62,260 nucleotides of DNA from NCBI GenBank assembly GCA_020723345.1, contig DYJA01000032.1:1-62260 (forward strand). The letters run 5' to 3'. The notes under the pieces are model-generated. The model made no database searches and was not told the DNA's origin. It saw only the letters and a list, made by a program, of their open reading frames with translations. The DNA comes from Candidatus Aquidulcis sp. GTDB taxonomy: Bacteria > Chloroflexota > Anaerolineae > UBA4142. Below are positions 48,376 through 56,294 of this stretch, one piece after another. Within the stretch, counting starts at the first letter, position 1, and each line of letters starts with the position of its first letter. The position numbers were made by a program, and so were the translations under genes.

Positions 48376-49677
48376 TTATTTCTTGGTGACCCTGAGCGCT
48401 TCCAACTGCGCCTGCCGCGCGTAATTGATCGAAAGCGCGAGGACGCGCGCGGCTTCTTGCGGACTGTGAAAGCCGGTGCTGTTTTCCGCCGCGACATAGT
48501 CCCAGTAGAATGTCGCCTTGCGATGAAACTCGCGCGACTTGGTCAATTCACCGTCGGTCGCGCCGCCTTTGATCGCGGCGGCGATTGCGTCAATCGCGTC
48601 GATCTGCGCGCTTTCGGACGCGCGCAACAAATCGGCGGTCTTTTTCTGGATAGTGAGGACGCGCTGTTTCATTTCCTCTTCGCTCTGCCGGTGACACGGC
48701 AGGCACGCCTTGTCGACGTTCAACAAGGGGCTGCGGATCCAATGATCGGACACTTTGAGCGCGCCCTCGCGCACGTACGGCATGTGGCAGTCCGCACACG
48801 TCACGCCGGAGCGCGCGTGAATCCCGGTGCTCGACATTTCGAATTCGGGATGCTGGACTTTGAGCATCGACGCGCCGGTTTCTTGGTGAACCCAATCGCG
48901 GAAACCGTACTGGTCGTAGTGCGCTTCGATGTCCTCGGCGGTGTAGCCCTTGCTCCACGGAAAAGTCAAGATTTTGTCGTCGCCTTTGAAATAGTACTCG
49001 ACGTGACACTGCGCGCAGACGTACGTCCGCATTTCCTGGCGCGACGCCTGCGTCCAATCGATGCCGCGTTCTTTGAGCGCGTTGATCAGCGCGGGACGCG
49101 TCAGGCGCAGTTCCATCGTTTGCGGATCGTGGCAATCCGCGCACGACGAACCCCAGTTGAATTTGCTGCTCAAATCTTTCCAGGGCGTTTTGTTGAAATT
49201 CGCCCAACCCATCTGCGCGATCAACTGCGGCGCTTCGGCGGCGTGACAGTTCGCGCACGCGCCCGGTTGCGCGACGACCTGCTGGCGTTTGGTCTCGCGC
49301 TGATCGATTTGCGCCCAATGGTGACCGCGCTCTTCCTTGTAGTCCACGCTGAACGGATACGGCGCCCAAATTCGTTTCAACGCCGGGAATTTTTCCAAGC
49401 GGTCGAACGGAACCGATCCGCCATACGTCGTGCTCGCTTTATCCTCTTTCGTCTTGACGAAGGAATCGTACTCGCGCGGAAAATTCTTGCCCCACACCGC
49501 CGGATCCAATTCGGTGTTCGAGATTTGAACGATCCGGAGCGGATACTGCGCGGCTTCGTTCTTGCGCCCCTGAATGTTGACGAGCAGCGCGGCAAGCCCC
49601 GCCATCACCGCCGCTCCGACGACGAACGCGACGATCAGCCAAACGATGCTGCGTCCTGATGATTTTGATTGCGCCAT
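48376..49677 (-). CDS. nrfA: ammonia-forming cytochrome c nitrite reductase NrfA (CxxCH-type heme 1)
   Basis: The 433-residue protein carries five heme sites: CANCH (residues 141-145), CADCH, CAQCH, CADCH and CLPCH. It has the NrfA signatures QCHVEYYFKGDDKILTFPW, QHPEFEMSSTGIHARSG and VSDHWIRSPL. It reduces nitrite to ammonium with six electrons. The first, catalytic heme site of the E. coli enzyme is CWSCK with a Lys ligand; here it is CxxCH, a known minority variant. An N-terminal span (VWLIVAFVVGAAVMAGLAAL) exports and probably anchors it. nrfH lies just upstream. Confidence 0.93.
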   Translation of the reverse strand: MAQSKSSGRSIVWLIVAFVVGAAVMAGLAALLVNIQGRKNEAAQYPLRIVQISNTELDPAVWGKNFPREYDSFVKTKEDKASTTYGGSVPFDRLEKFPALKRIWAPYPFSVDYKEERGHHWAQIDQRETKRQQVVAQPGACANCHAAEAPQLIAQMGWANFNKTPWKDLSSKFNWGSSCADCHDPQTMELRLTRPALINALKERGIDWTQASRQEMRTYVCAQCHVEYYFKGDDKILTFPWSKGYTAEDIEAHYDQYGFRDWVHQETGASMLKVQHPEFEMSSTGIHARSGVTCADCHMPYVREGALKVSDHWIRSPLLNVDKACLPCHRQSEEEMKQRVLTIQKKTADLLRASESAQIDAIDAIAAAIKGGATDGELTKSREFHRKATFYWDYVAAENSTGFHSPQEAARVLALSINYARQAQLEALRVTKK

Positions 49678-49685
49678 TACTCCTC

Positions 49686-49784
49686 CTATCCAAATTTCTG
49701 ATTTAAGATTTATGATTTAGGATTTGCTCCGCTTGCGTGCGAATACAAATCATAAATCTAAAATCTGAAATCCTAAATCCTAAA
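49686..49784. repeat. ATTTAGGATTTATGATTT iterated-word inverted repeat
   Basis: CTGATTTAAGATTTATGATT words are answered by AATCATAAATCTAAAATCTG words. It fills the nrfH-nrfA gap. A second copy lies at 62117-62206. Confidence 0.82.
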
Positions 49785-50276
49785 TTATCTCCCGTGCCCC
49801 GCGCCTGCGTGGCAGGTCAGACAATCGGTCGGATTCTTTTTATCTTCGTGCGCGATCAGCGCGACCATTTCGCCGTGACAGTGCAAACAACTTTCTTGCG
49901 CCACCGCGCGATTCAACTCGGTGATGCGGATCGGTTCAGGAAAATCGTTCAGCGTGAACGCTTTGCTATGATTGAAACCGTTCAATCCCTTGACCGCGTA
50001 TTTGGCGACGAACGACGAGTGCGGCGTGTGGCAATCGTTACAGACCGCGACGGCGTGATGCGGCGAGCGATTCCAGCCGTCGTACACTTCACGCATCACG
50101 TGACAATTCGCGCACGACTTGGGATCGTCGGAAAGGTACGAAAAACCCTCGGCGTGATTCAGCGTAAATCCGCTCAGACCCAGGATGCCGCCGCCGAGTC
50201 CGAAGAGAAACAACCAGCCCACAAACGGCATCGAAAAATAGAGCGTGCCAATTTTTCCTTGTAGCCAATTCAGCAT
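49785..50276 (-). CDS. nrfH: NrfH tetraheme quinol dehydrogenase
   Basis: The 163-residue NapC/NirT-type protein has one N-terminal span (WLFLFGLGGGILGLSGFTL) and four heme sites: CANCHVM, CNDCH, CLHCH and CLTCH. The unusual CxxCHxM of heme 1 is conserved (SCANCHVM). It draws electrons from menaquinol and passes them to NrfA, forming a membrane-bound NrfHA complex facing outward. The order nrfH-nrfA on the transcript is the usual one. The start has only a weak ribosome site. Confidence 0.95.
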   Translation of the reverse strand: MLNWLQGKIGTLYFSMPFVGWLFLFGLGGGILGLSGFTLNHAEGFSYLSDDPKSCANCHVMREVYDGWNRSPHHAVAVCNDCHTPHSSFVAKYAVKGLNGFNHSKAFTLNDFPEPIRITELNRAVAQESCLHCHGEMVALIAHEDKKNPTDCLTCHAGAGHGR

Positions 50277-50295
50277 CGATATTCCTCAGAAATGT

Positions 50296-50375
50296 TGGAC
50301 AAATTTGTAAATTTGTCCTACGACGCGCAGCACCCTCACGACAAAACGCAACGCGCGTTCGTCGTGAGGGTGCTG
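50296..50375. repeat. GACAAATTTGTAAATTTGTC palindrome and a 15-bp stem hairpin
   Basis: The palindrome GGACAAATTTGTAAATTTGTCC is at 50297-50318. It is followed by CAGCACCCTCACGAC (50328-50342) and its exact complement (50361-50375). Both lie upstream of nrfH and may terminate or insulate transcription. The remaining part of 50376-50480 shows nothing clear. Confidence 0.7.
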
Positions 50376-50480
50376 ACATCACACCATCGAACAAAGCGAA
50401 TGCCTCGCTACGACACGAGACGGCGATATTTTATCACAGACCGCCAAACCTGACAATGACTAAAGTCAATCGTGCGCGAT

Positions 50481-50509
50481 TTGGTCAATCCGCGTTTTTA
50501 GAATATAAT
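50481..50509 (+). promoter_or_regulatory. promoter of the decarboxylase operon
   Basis: TTGGTC (50481-50486), a 17-bp spacer and perfect TATAAT (50504-50509). The -35 box is poor, so activation may be needed. Confidence 0.6.
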
Positions 50510-50518
50510 GGACTTGGA

Positions 50519-50610
50519 GGCGAGGCATTCGCGCAACTTGACCCGCAAGATCGTTCTGGATTGATCGGCGATCTTGGGCGACTCAAGTTAGGCGAATGTC
50601 TCGCCTTTTT
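50519..50610 (+). promoter_or_regulatory. long structured leader hairpin with U-tract (attenuator candidate)
   Basis: Three helices stack: GGCGAGGCATTCGC with GCGAATGTCTCGCC (one G-U pair), AACTTGA with TCAAGTT, and AAGATCG with CGATCTT. TTTTT follows at 50606-50610. It begins about 2 bp after the expected transcription start and ends 26 bp before the mmdA start codon. Confidence 0.65.
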
Positions 50611-50636
50611 CACTTTCGATTGATGGAGAGTTTCTT

Positions 50637-52178
50637 ATGAATGATTATCTCGTCAAACTGCGCGAACTGCGCGAAAAAGCAATTCAGGGCGGCGGTCCCG
50701 ATCGGATCAAACAGCAACACGAACGCGGCAAACTGACCGCGCGCGAACGTCTCGCGTTGTTGCTCGACGAAGGATCGTTTCAGGAACTCGGCGCGCTGGC
50801 GACGCACAATCTTACCGATTTTGGAATGGGCAGTCAACGCTTTCCCGGCGACGGCATTGTGACCGGCTTTGGGAAAATCAACGGACGCCGCGTCGCGGTG
50901 TACGCGCAAGATTTCACCGTACTCGGTGGCTCGTTCTCCGAAGTGCAATCGACCAAGATTTGCCACATCCAAGACCTCGCACTCGAAAGCGGAATTCCGC
51001 TGATCGGTTTGAACGATTCCGGCGGCGCGCGCATTCAAGAAGGCGTGCGCTCGCTCGCGGCGTACGGCGAGGTGTTCACGCGCAACGTTCTCGCGTCCGG
51101 CGTGATTCCGCAGATTTCGGTGATCATGGGACCGTGCGCGGGCGGCGCGGTCTATTCGCCCGCGCTGATGGATTTTATCGTGATGACGCGCCGCGCGAGT
51201 TACATGTTCATCACCGGTCCCGAAGTGATCAAAGCGGTCACCGGCGAAGATGTGACGATGCAAGACCTGGGCGGCACGATGGTTCACAACGGCAAGAGCG
51301 GCGTCGCGCATCTCGTTGCGGAAGACGAACGCGCCGCGCTCGAACTCGTCAAACTGCTGCTGAGTTATCTGCCGCAAAACAATACCGAAGACCCGCCGCA
51401 AATCGATCCGTACGATCCTGCCGACCGGATGGACGAGCAATTGAATTCGATCATCCCCGAAGACGAAAACGAACCGTACGAAGTACGCGAGATGATCGAC
51501 ATGATTTTCGACCGCCGCAGTTTCACCGAGGTTCATCCGTACTACGCGCGCAACGCGATTGTCGGATTCGCGCGCCTCGACGGGTACTCGGTCGGCGTCG
51601 TCGCAAATCAGCCGTCGCACCTCGCCGGCGTGCTCGACATTGACTCGAGCGACAAGATCGCGCGCTTTGTCCGCATTTGCGACGCGTTCAACATTCCAGT
51701 TGTCACATTCGTCGACACGCCCGGCTATTTGCCCGGCGTCGATCAGGAACATTATGGGATTATCCGCCACGGCGCGAAAGTGATCTACGCGTACTGCGAA
51801 GCGACCGTACCAAAAATTTCCATCGTCACGCGCAAGGCGATTGGCGGCGCGTACCTCGCGATGAGTTCCAAGCAGATGCGCTGCGACTTGATGCTCGCTT
51901 GGCCCATGGCGCAAATCGCGGTGATGGGCGCGGACGGCGCGGTGCGCGTGTTGTATCGCAAAGAAATCGCGGCGGCAAAAGACCCGCAGGCGTTCAAGGC
52001 GTTCGAGCGCGAGTATCGCGAAAAATTCTTCAACCCGTACATGGCAGCCAACCTGGGTCAGATCGACGAGATCATCGAACCGAAAGAAACGCGTCCACGC
52101 CTGATTCGCGCGCTCGAAGTGTTACGCACCAAAGTCAAACAAAATCCGCCGAAGAAACACGGGCTTATGCCAGTGTAG
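50637..52178 (+). CDS. mmdA: carboxyltransferase alpha subunit of a biotin-dependent acyl-CoA decarboxylase
   Basis: The 513-residue protein is a full carboxyltransferase (N and C crotonase-like halves): IPLIGLNDSGGARIQEGV, IMGPCAGGAVYSPALMDFI, FVDTPGYLPGVDQEHYGIIR and KAIGGAYLAMSSKQMRCDL. It moves CO2 from an acyl-CoA to biotin. Together with the three genes that follow it makes a membrane Na+ pump. By similarity methylmalonyl-CoA is the likeliest substrate, giving propionyl-CoA, but glutaconyl-CoA cannot be excluded. It starts after ATGGAGAG behind a structured leader. Confidence 0.92.
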   Translation: MNDYLVKLRELREKAIQGGGPDRIKQQHERGKLTARERLALLLDEGSFQELGALATHNLTDFGMGSQRFPGDGIVTGFGKINGRRVAVYAQDFTVLGGSFSEVQSTKICHIQDLALESGIPLIGLNDSGGARIQEGVRSLAAYGEVFTRNVLASGVIPQISVIMGPCAGGAVYSPALMDFIVMTRRASYMFITGPEVIKAVTGEDVTMQDLGGTMVHNGKSGVAHLVAEDERAALELVKLLLSYLPQNNTEDPPQIDPYDPADRMDEQLNSIIPEDENEPYEVREMIDMIFDRRSFTEVHPYYARNAIVGFARLDGYSVGVVANQPSHLAGVLDIDSSDKIARFVRICDAFNIPVVTFVDTPGYLPGVDQEHYGIIRHGAKVIYAYCEATVPKISIVTRKAIGGAYLAMSSKQMRCDLMLAWPMAQIAVMGADGAVRVLYRKEIAAAKDPQAFKAFEREYREKFFNPYMAANLGQIDEIIEPKETRPRLIRALEVLRTKVKQNPPKKHGLMPV

Positions 52179-52179
52179 C

Positions 52180-52268
52180 AGTGTTCAGTATTCAGTGTGC
52201 AGTATTCAGTTTGCAGTATTCAGTTTTCAGGGTGTTCTATTGGACACTGAATACTGAATACTGAAAAC
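52180..52268. repeat. GTATTCAGTTTGCAGTATTCAG iterated-word inverted repeat
   Basis: CAGTATTCAGTTTGCAGTAT words face ACTGAATACTGAATACTGAA words across a short loop. It sits between the alpha and delta subunit genes inside the operon. Confidence 0.8.
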
Positions 52269-52280
52269 TTGGAGCCAATC

Positions 52281-52622
52281 ATGGACTCACTACAAATCGG
52301 ACTACAACTCACCCTCTTCGGCATGGGCATCGTCTTTTTTCTGCTCGCGGTGATGGCGCTGCTGATTTCGCTCTTGCTGCGTTTTGATCGCGCGCCTGCA
52401 GAAACGATGGAAGAATCCGCGCCTTCGCGCGAATTTCCAGAAGGACTCGACGCGGACGCGCTCGCCGCGATCACGATTGCCGTGCGCGCACATCGCATCG
52501 TGCGCCGCAAACAAGCCGCGCCCGCGATGCGAAAGCATCAGCCCGGCACGCTGCCCAGCCGCTGGGTCGGCATCGGTCGCACGCGCCAAACCGCCAGTTG
52601 GCGACCAATTCGGAGAGGATAA
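52281..52622 (+). CDS. OadG/MmdD-type small membrane subunit of the decarboxylase
   Basis: The 113-residue protein has one N-terminal span typical of OadG (QIGLQLTLFGMGIVFFLLAV, MALLISLLLRF), followed by a charged cytosolic tail. This subunit holds the carboxyltransferase and biotin protein on the membrane beta subunit. The tail (WVGIGRTRQTASWRPIRRG) is basic and resembles the C-terminus of other delta subunits. The ATG has GGAG 6 bp upstream; an in-frame start a few codons earlier lies inside the repeat arm. Confidence 0.82.
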   Translation: MDSLQIGLQLTLFGMGIVFFLLAVMALLISLLLRFDRAPAETMEESAPSREFPEGLDADALAAITIAVRAHRIVRRKQAAPAMRKHQPGTLPSRWVGIGRTRQTASWRPIRRG

Positions 52623-52628
52623 TTTACT

Positions 52629-53150
52629 ATGCGCCGCTATAAAGTTCAAGTCAAAAACAAACAGTACATGATCGATATTGACGAGATCGACGCGAACAAT
52701 TTTCGCGTGATGCTCGGCGATCAGACTTTCGAGGTAAATCTCTCGTCGGCGGAAGATGTCGCCGAAGCCGCGATCACGCCCGCGATCATTCCGAGCGGTT
52801 CGCGCGACGAAGTTGTGATCGAACGACCCGAGTCGTCGTACCAACCGCCCGCCATCGAAACAATGGAACGCACGCGAAATGTTCCTTCGCCCGCGCTGCC
52901 GCCGACGCCGTACGTCAACGGTTTCCGATCCGATCTCGTCGCGCCGATGCCGGGCACGATCTTGACGATCGAAGTCCAGCCCGGCGACAAGGTCGTACGC
53001 GGGCAAAAACTGTTGACGCTCGAAGCGATGAAAATGAAGAACGCGATCAAAGCGCCGCAAGACGGCGTGGTCAGCAAAGTGATGGTGCAGCCCGGTCAAA
53101 CCGTGCGCTACGGCGACGTGCTGGTTTGTTTCGAGGAGTCGAAAGCATGA
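52629..53150 (+). CDS. biotin carboxyl carrier subunit of the decarboxylase
   Basis: The 173-residue protein ends in a biotinyl domain with the attachment site LEAMKMKN (Lys135) and a second half-repeat KAPQDGVVSKVMVQPGQTV. The N-terminal 50 residues form a small beta domain (YKVQVKNKQYMIDIDEI), joined by a Pro/Glu linker. It carries CO2 from the alpha to the beta subunit. It overlaps the beta gene by 4 bp (ATGA). Confidence 0.94.
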   Translation: MRRYKVQVKNKQYMIDIDEIDANNFRVMLGDQTFEVNLSSAEDVAEAAITPAIIPSGSRDEVVIERPESSYQPPAIETMERTRNVPSPALPPTPYVNGFRSDLVAPMPGTILTIEVQPGDKVVRGQKLLTLEAMKMKNAIKAPQDGVVSKVMVQPGQTVRYGDVLVCFEESKA

Positions 53151-54265
53151 ACGTTTCGCTGCAACAACTTCTCCAAGGCGTCACGCACATCACACCCGGC
53201 GGCGTATTTATGCTCGTCGTCGGCGTCGTGTTGCTGTATCTCGCCATCGCCAAAGAGTACGAACCGATGCTTTTGCTGCCGATTGGCGCGGGCGCGATCT
53301 TTGCGAACTTGCCGCTCTCGCCGATGATCGCAGAAGGTGGAATGCTCGACATTCTCCGCAAAGCCGGAGTCGAAAACGAATTGTTTCCGCTCTTGATCTT
53401 CATCGGCATTGGTGCGATGACCGATTTCGGTCCCTTGCTCGAAAATCCCAAAATGATGCTGCTCGGCGCGGCGGGGCAATTTGGAATTTTCGGCACGCTC
53501 TTGCTCGCGCTCGTGCTGGGTTTCAATTTGAACGAAGCCGCGTCCATCGGCATCATCGGCGCGATTGACGGACCGACTTCGATCTACGTGAGCAATTTGC
53601 TCGCGCCGCATCTTTTGGGTCCGATTACGGTGTGCGCGTACAGTTACATGTCGCTCGTACCGGTCATCCAGCCGCCGATTATGCGTCTGCTCACGACGAA
53701 AAAGGAACGTGCGATTCGCATGCCGTACACGCAGCGCACGATCAGCCGCCGCACGCGCATCATCTTTCCGCTGCTCGTGATCATCGTCGTCGGCACGCTC
53801 GTGCCGATGGCGACGCCGCTGATCGGCTCGCTGATGCTCGGCAACCTGATGAAAGAGTCCGGCGTCGTCGAACGCTTGACCGGCGCGTCGTCCAAAGAAA
53901 TCGCAAACACCGTGACCTTGTTCCTGGGTCTTGCCGTCGGTTCGACGATGCGCGCCGACGCGTTTCTCAAAGTGCAAACGCTCGGTATCCTCGTGCTCGG
54001 TATTCTCGCGTTTTGTTTGGATATTGCGGCGGGCTTGACGTTTGCCAAGTTTTTGAATTTCCTCAGCGGCGGCAAGTTCAATCCGCTGATCGGCTCCGCA
54101 GGCATCAGCGCGTTTCCCATGTCCGCGCGCGTCGTGCAAAAAGTTGGACAAGAAGAGGATTTCGAAAACTTTTTGTTGATGCACGCGATGGGCGCGAACG
54201 CGTCGGGACAAGTCGCGAGCGTGATCGCGGGCGGCGTTTTGCTCGCGCTGATGGGAGCTGGATAA
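53147..54265 (+). CDS. mmdB: Na+-translocating decarboxylase beta subunit
   Basis: The 372-residue integral membrane protein has the OadB/MmdB/GcdB hallmarks: LLIFIGIGAMTDFGPLLENP, the GIIGAIDGPTSIYVSN loop with the ion-binding Asp, and GSAGISAFPMSARVVQKVGQ. It decarboxylates carboxybiotin and couples this to export of one or two Na+. About nine spans are expected. Its presence shows that the cell stores decarboxylation energy as a sodium gradient, an anaerobic trait. Confidence 0.94.
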   Translation: MNVSLQQLLQGVTHITPGGVFMLVVGVVLLYLAIAKEYEPMLLLPIGAGAIFANLPLSPMIAEGGMLDILRKAGVENELFPLLIFIGIGAMTDFGPLLENPKMMLLGAAGQFGIFGTLLLALVLGFNLNEAASIGIIGAIDGPTSIYVSNLLAPHLLGPITVCAYSYMSLVPVIQPPIMRLLTTKKERAIRMPYTQRTISRRTRIIFPLLVIIVVGTLVPMATPLIGSLMLGNLMKESGVVERLTGASSKEIANTVTLFLGLAVGSTMRADAFLKVQTLGILVLGILAFCLDIAAGLTFAKFLNFLSGGKFNPLIGSAGISAFPMSARVVQKVGQEEDFENFLLMHAMGANASGQVASVIAGGVLLALMGAG

Positions 54266-54270
54266 AATTC

Positions 54271-54307
54271 AGAAACCAGGTTTCTTGGAGGAACCTGGTT
54301 TCTTTTT
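54271..54307. terminator. terminator of the decarboxylase operon
   Basis: AGAAACCAGGTT pairs with AACCTGGTTTCT, followed by TTTT. It is convergent with the hydratase gene, whose stop codon adjoins the T-run. Confidence 0.85.
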
Positions 54308-55860
54308 CACACCACTGCGCCCGGCATCCAGGGCACGAATTCTGTTTCCGGCAAACCGCGCTGCTCGCCTTTGGTTCGTTCGCCGGACGCCACGGCGACG
54401 ATCTGCGCCAACAACTCTTCCGCCAATGTGTCTAGCGGCGCGCCGCCCAAAATTCTCCCGGCGTTGAAATCCATATCGTCGCCCATCCGCGCGTAGAGAT
54501 CGTTATTGCTCGCAACCTTGATGCACGGCGCGATGTTGCTCGCGTACAACGAGCCGCGTCCGGTCGTGAAGACGATCACGTTGCATCCACCGGCAAGTTG
54601 TCCGGTCACCGAGGTTGGATCATTGCCCGGCGTGTCCATAAACACGAAACCTCGCCGCGCGATTGTTTCCGCGTACTCGTACGTCGCGACAAGCGGCGCG
54701 CTGCCGCCCTTCGCCACCGCGCCGAGCGACTTTTCGAGAATCGTCGTGAGTCCTCCGGCTTTGTTACCCGGCGTTGGGTTGTTGTCCACGCTAAAGCCCA
54801 ACCGCTGCGATTGCTCAACCCACCATTGAAATCGCGCGATCAGTTTCTGTCCGGTCTCCGCGCTTGCTACACGTTGCAACAACAATTGCTCTGCGCCGAA
54901 AACCTCCGGCGTCTCGGAGAGGACTGCCGTGCCGCCTTGCGCAATGATTTTGTCCATCGCCAAACCGACGAGTGGATTCGCGGTCACGCCCGACCAACCA
55001 TCGCTGCCGCCGCATTGCAACGCAATCGTCAATTCCGAAATCGGCTGCGGCGTGCGCGCGCACGCATTGACGCGCGGCAGCGCTCGCTCGACCGCCTGAA
55101 CTCCGGCTTGAATCGTTTTGCGAAAACCGCCCTGCTCTTGAATCACTAACGCCGGCAGCGTCGTCAGATCGAAACACGCGGCGGCTTGATTTTCTTCGCA
55201 CCCCAGTCCAACCGCGATTGCCGCGCCGAGGTTGGGATTGCGCGCGATGTTCGCCAGCGTGCGCTGCAAATAACGATGCGCCAAACTTCCGATCACATTG
55301 CTGCAACCACCAGAATGAACAATCGGAATCACGCCATCCACGTTTGGAAAATTTGCCAGGCGATTGCGATCAAACGTGCGCGCGATCTGAAGCGCAGTGT
55401 GCGCCGCGCAATTCGCCGTCGCGATCACCGCGATGTAATTGCGCGTGCCCACGCGGCCGTCCGCGCGGCGATAACCCAGGAACGATTGTCGACTTGGCGC
55501 GCCCTGAGCCATGCCCTGAGCGGAGTCGAAGGGGGCAGTCGAAGGGGGCGGAACCGGCACGACGCGGTATGCGTACCCCGTCGCAAAATCGCCGACGACG
55601 AGATTATGGCTGTGTACCCAATCGCCCGGCAGAATGTTCTGCGTCGCGACGCCGATGCGATAGCCGTACCGCAGCACCGGCGCGCCCGCTGCGATTTCGC
55701 GCAGCGCGAATTTGTGACCGACCGGCACGCGCTCGCGAATCGTCAATTCGTTTCCGTCGGGCATTGCCCCGCGGGTCTCAGGCGCGAGTTCCTCTTTAGC
55801 AATCGCCACGTTATCGTTCGGATTGAGTTGCAATGCGATCTCGGAAAAATTTTTTGGCAT
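54307..55860 (-). CDS. altronate/galactarate dehydratase-type hydro-lyase (UxaA family) with in-frame repeat insertion
   Basis: The 517-residue protein has an N-terminal SAF domain (about 1-95, VPVGHKFALREIAAGAPVLR, YGYRIG) and the UxaA catalytic domain (FLGYRRADGRVGTRNYIAVI, PIVHSGGCSN, ALQCGGSDGWSGVTANPLVG, FMDTPGNDPTSVTGQLAGG). It dehydrates a sugar acid with Fe2+. The linker between the domains (PPPSTAPFDSAQGMAQGAPS) is encoded by copies of the dispersed CCTGAGCGGAGTCGAAGG repeat (55501-55551). No uronate-pathway neighbours are present, so the sugar acid is unknown. Confidence 0.88.
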   Translation of the reverse strand: MPKNFSEIALQLNPNDNVAIAKEELAPETRGAMPDGNELTIRERVPVGHKFALREIAAGAPVLRYGYRIGVATQNILPGDWVHSHNLVVGDFATGYAYRVVPVPPPSTAPFDSAQGMAQGAPSRQSFLGYRRADGRVGTRNYIAVIATANCAAHTALQIARTFDRNRLANFPNVDGVIPIVHSGGCSNVIGSLAHRYLQRTLANIARNPNLGAAIAVGLGCEENQAAACFDLTTLPALVIQEQGGFRKTIQAGVQAVERALPRVNACARTPQPISELTIALQCGGSDGWSGVTANPLVGLAMDKIIAQGGTAVLSETPEVFGAEQLLLQRVASAETGQKLIARFQWWVEQSQRLGFSVDNNPTPGNKAGGLTTILEKSLGAVAKGGSAPLVATYEYAETIARRGFVFMDTPGNDPTSVTGQLAGGCNVIVFTTGRGSLYASNIAPCIKVASNNDLYARMGDDMDFNAGRILGGAPLDTLAEELLAQIVAVASGERTKGEQRGLPETEFVPWMPGAVV

Positions 55861-55877
55861 ATTTTCCTCGCAAGTAG

Positions 55878-55990
55878 TTTGGCAATGTCAGATTTCCTCG
55901 CCAATAGAAAGGAACACGGAAAAATGAATCAGAAAATGAACATCCGTGGCCTTTCTGTCAGCGGGGAGCGCGTAATCTGACATTGGCAAA
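55878..55990. repeat. 113-bp element with 17-bp terminal inverted repeats
   Basis: TTTGGCAATGTCAGATT and AATCTGACATTGGCAAA pair at 16 of 17 positions. An inner GAAAGGAACACGG/CCGTGGCCTTTC stem is nested inside. The element is MITE-like and lies 18 bp upstream of the hydratase start. Confidence 0.75.
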
Positions 55991-56090
55991 GTAGAATCGA
56001 ACTCCATTATACCCAGTTCCAAATCGGCAAGCAACAAATTTGCCGTTGACAGTCCGGTTGGCTCATGCTAAAATGTTTACAATTATCCAC

Positions 56091-56183
56091 CCTTGCGAAG
56101 GTTCGAGCGGTATCTTGAATTGAAATGCGCTTTCATATGCAAGCCCCGTCGCATTCCCAAGTGTTTTCTAAACCTTCGCAAGG
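56091..56183. repeat. CCTTGCGAAGGTT...AACCTTCGCAAGG inverted repeat
   Basis: 13-bp perfect arms enclose about 67 bp. The arm word TTCGCAAGG also occurs near 10.25 kb, and CCTTGCGAAAG near 60.83 kb. The rest of the 55991-56294 gap holds no gene. Confidence 0.65.
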
Positions 56184-56294
56184 ATGGCTGTCTCACAATA
56201 CCACTGGTGACGATGCCAGAGGCAAGGGTGAAGCAAGCCCGTCGCGCACCAAAATCGCGCAGCGGTTTTTTTGCATATCGAAAAGGAGAAGACC

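Noticed and set aside
50610-51914. 434-codon open frame on the minus strand
   Set aside because: It is the antisense shadow of the carboxyltransferase gene. GC-rich codons leave long open frames on both strands throughout this window.
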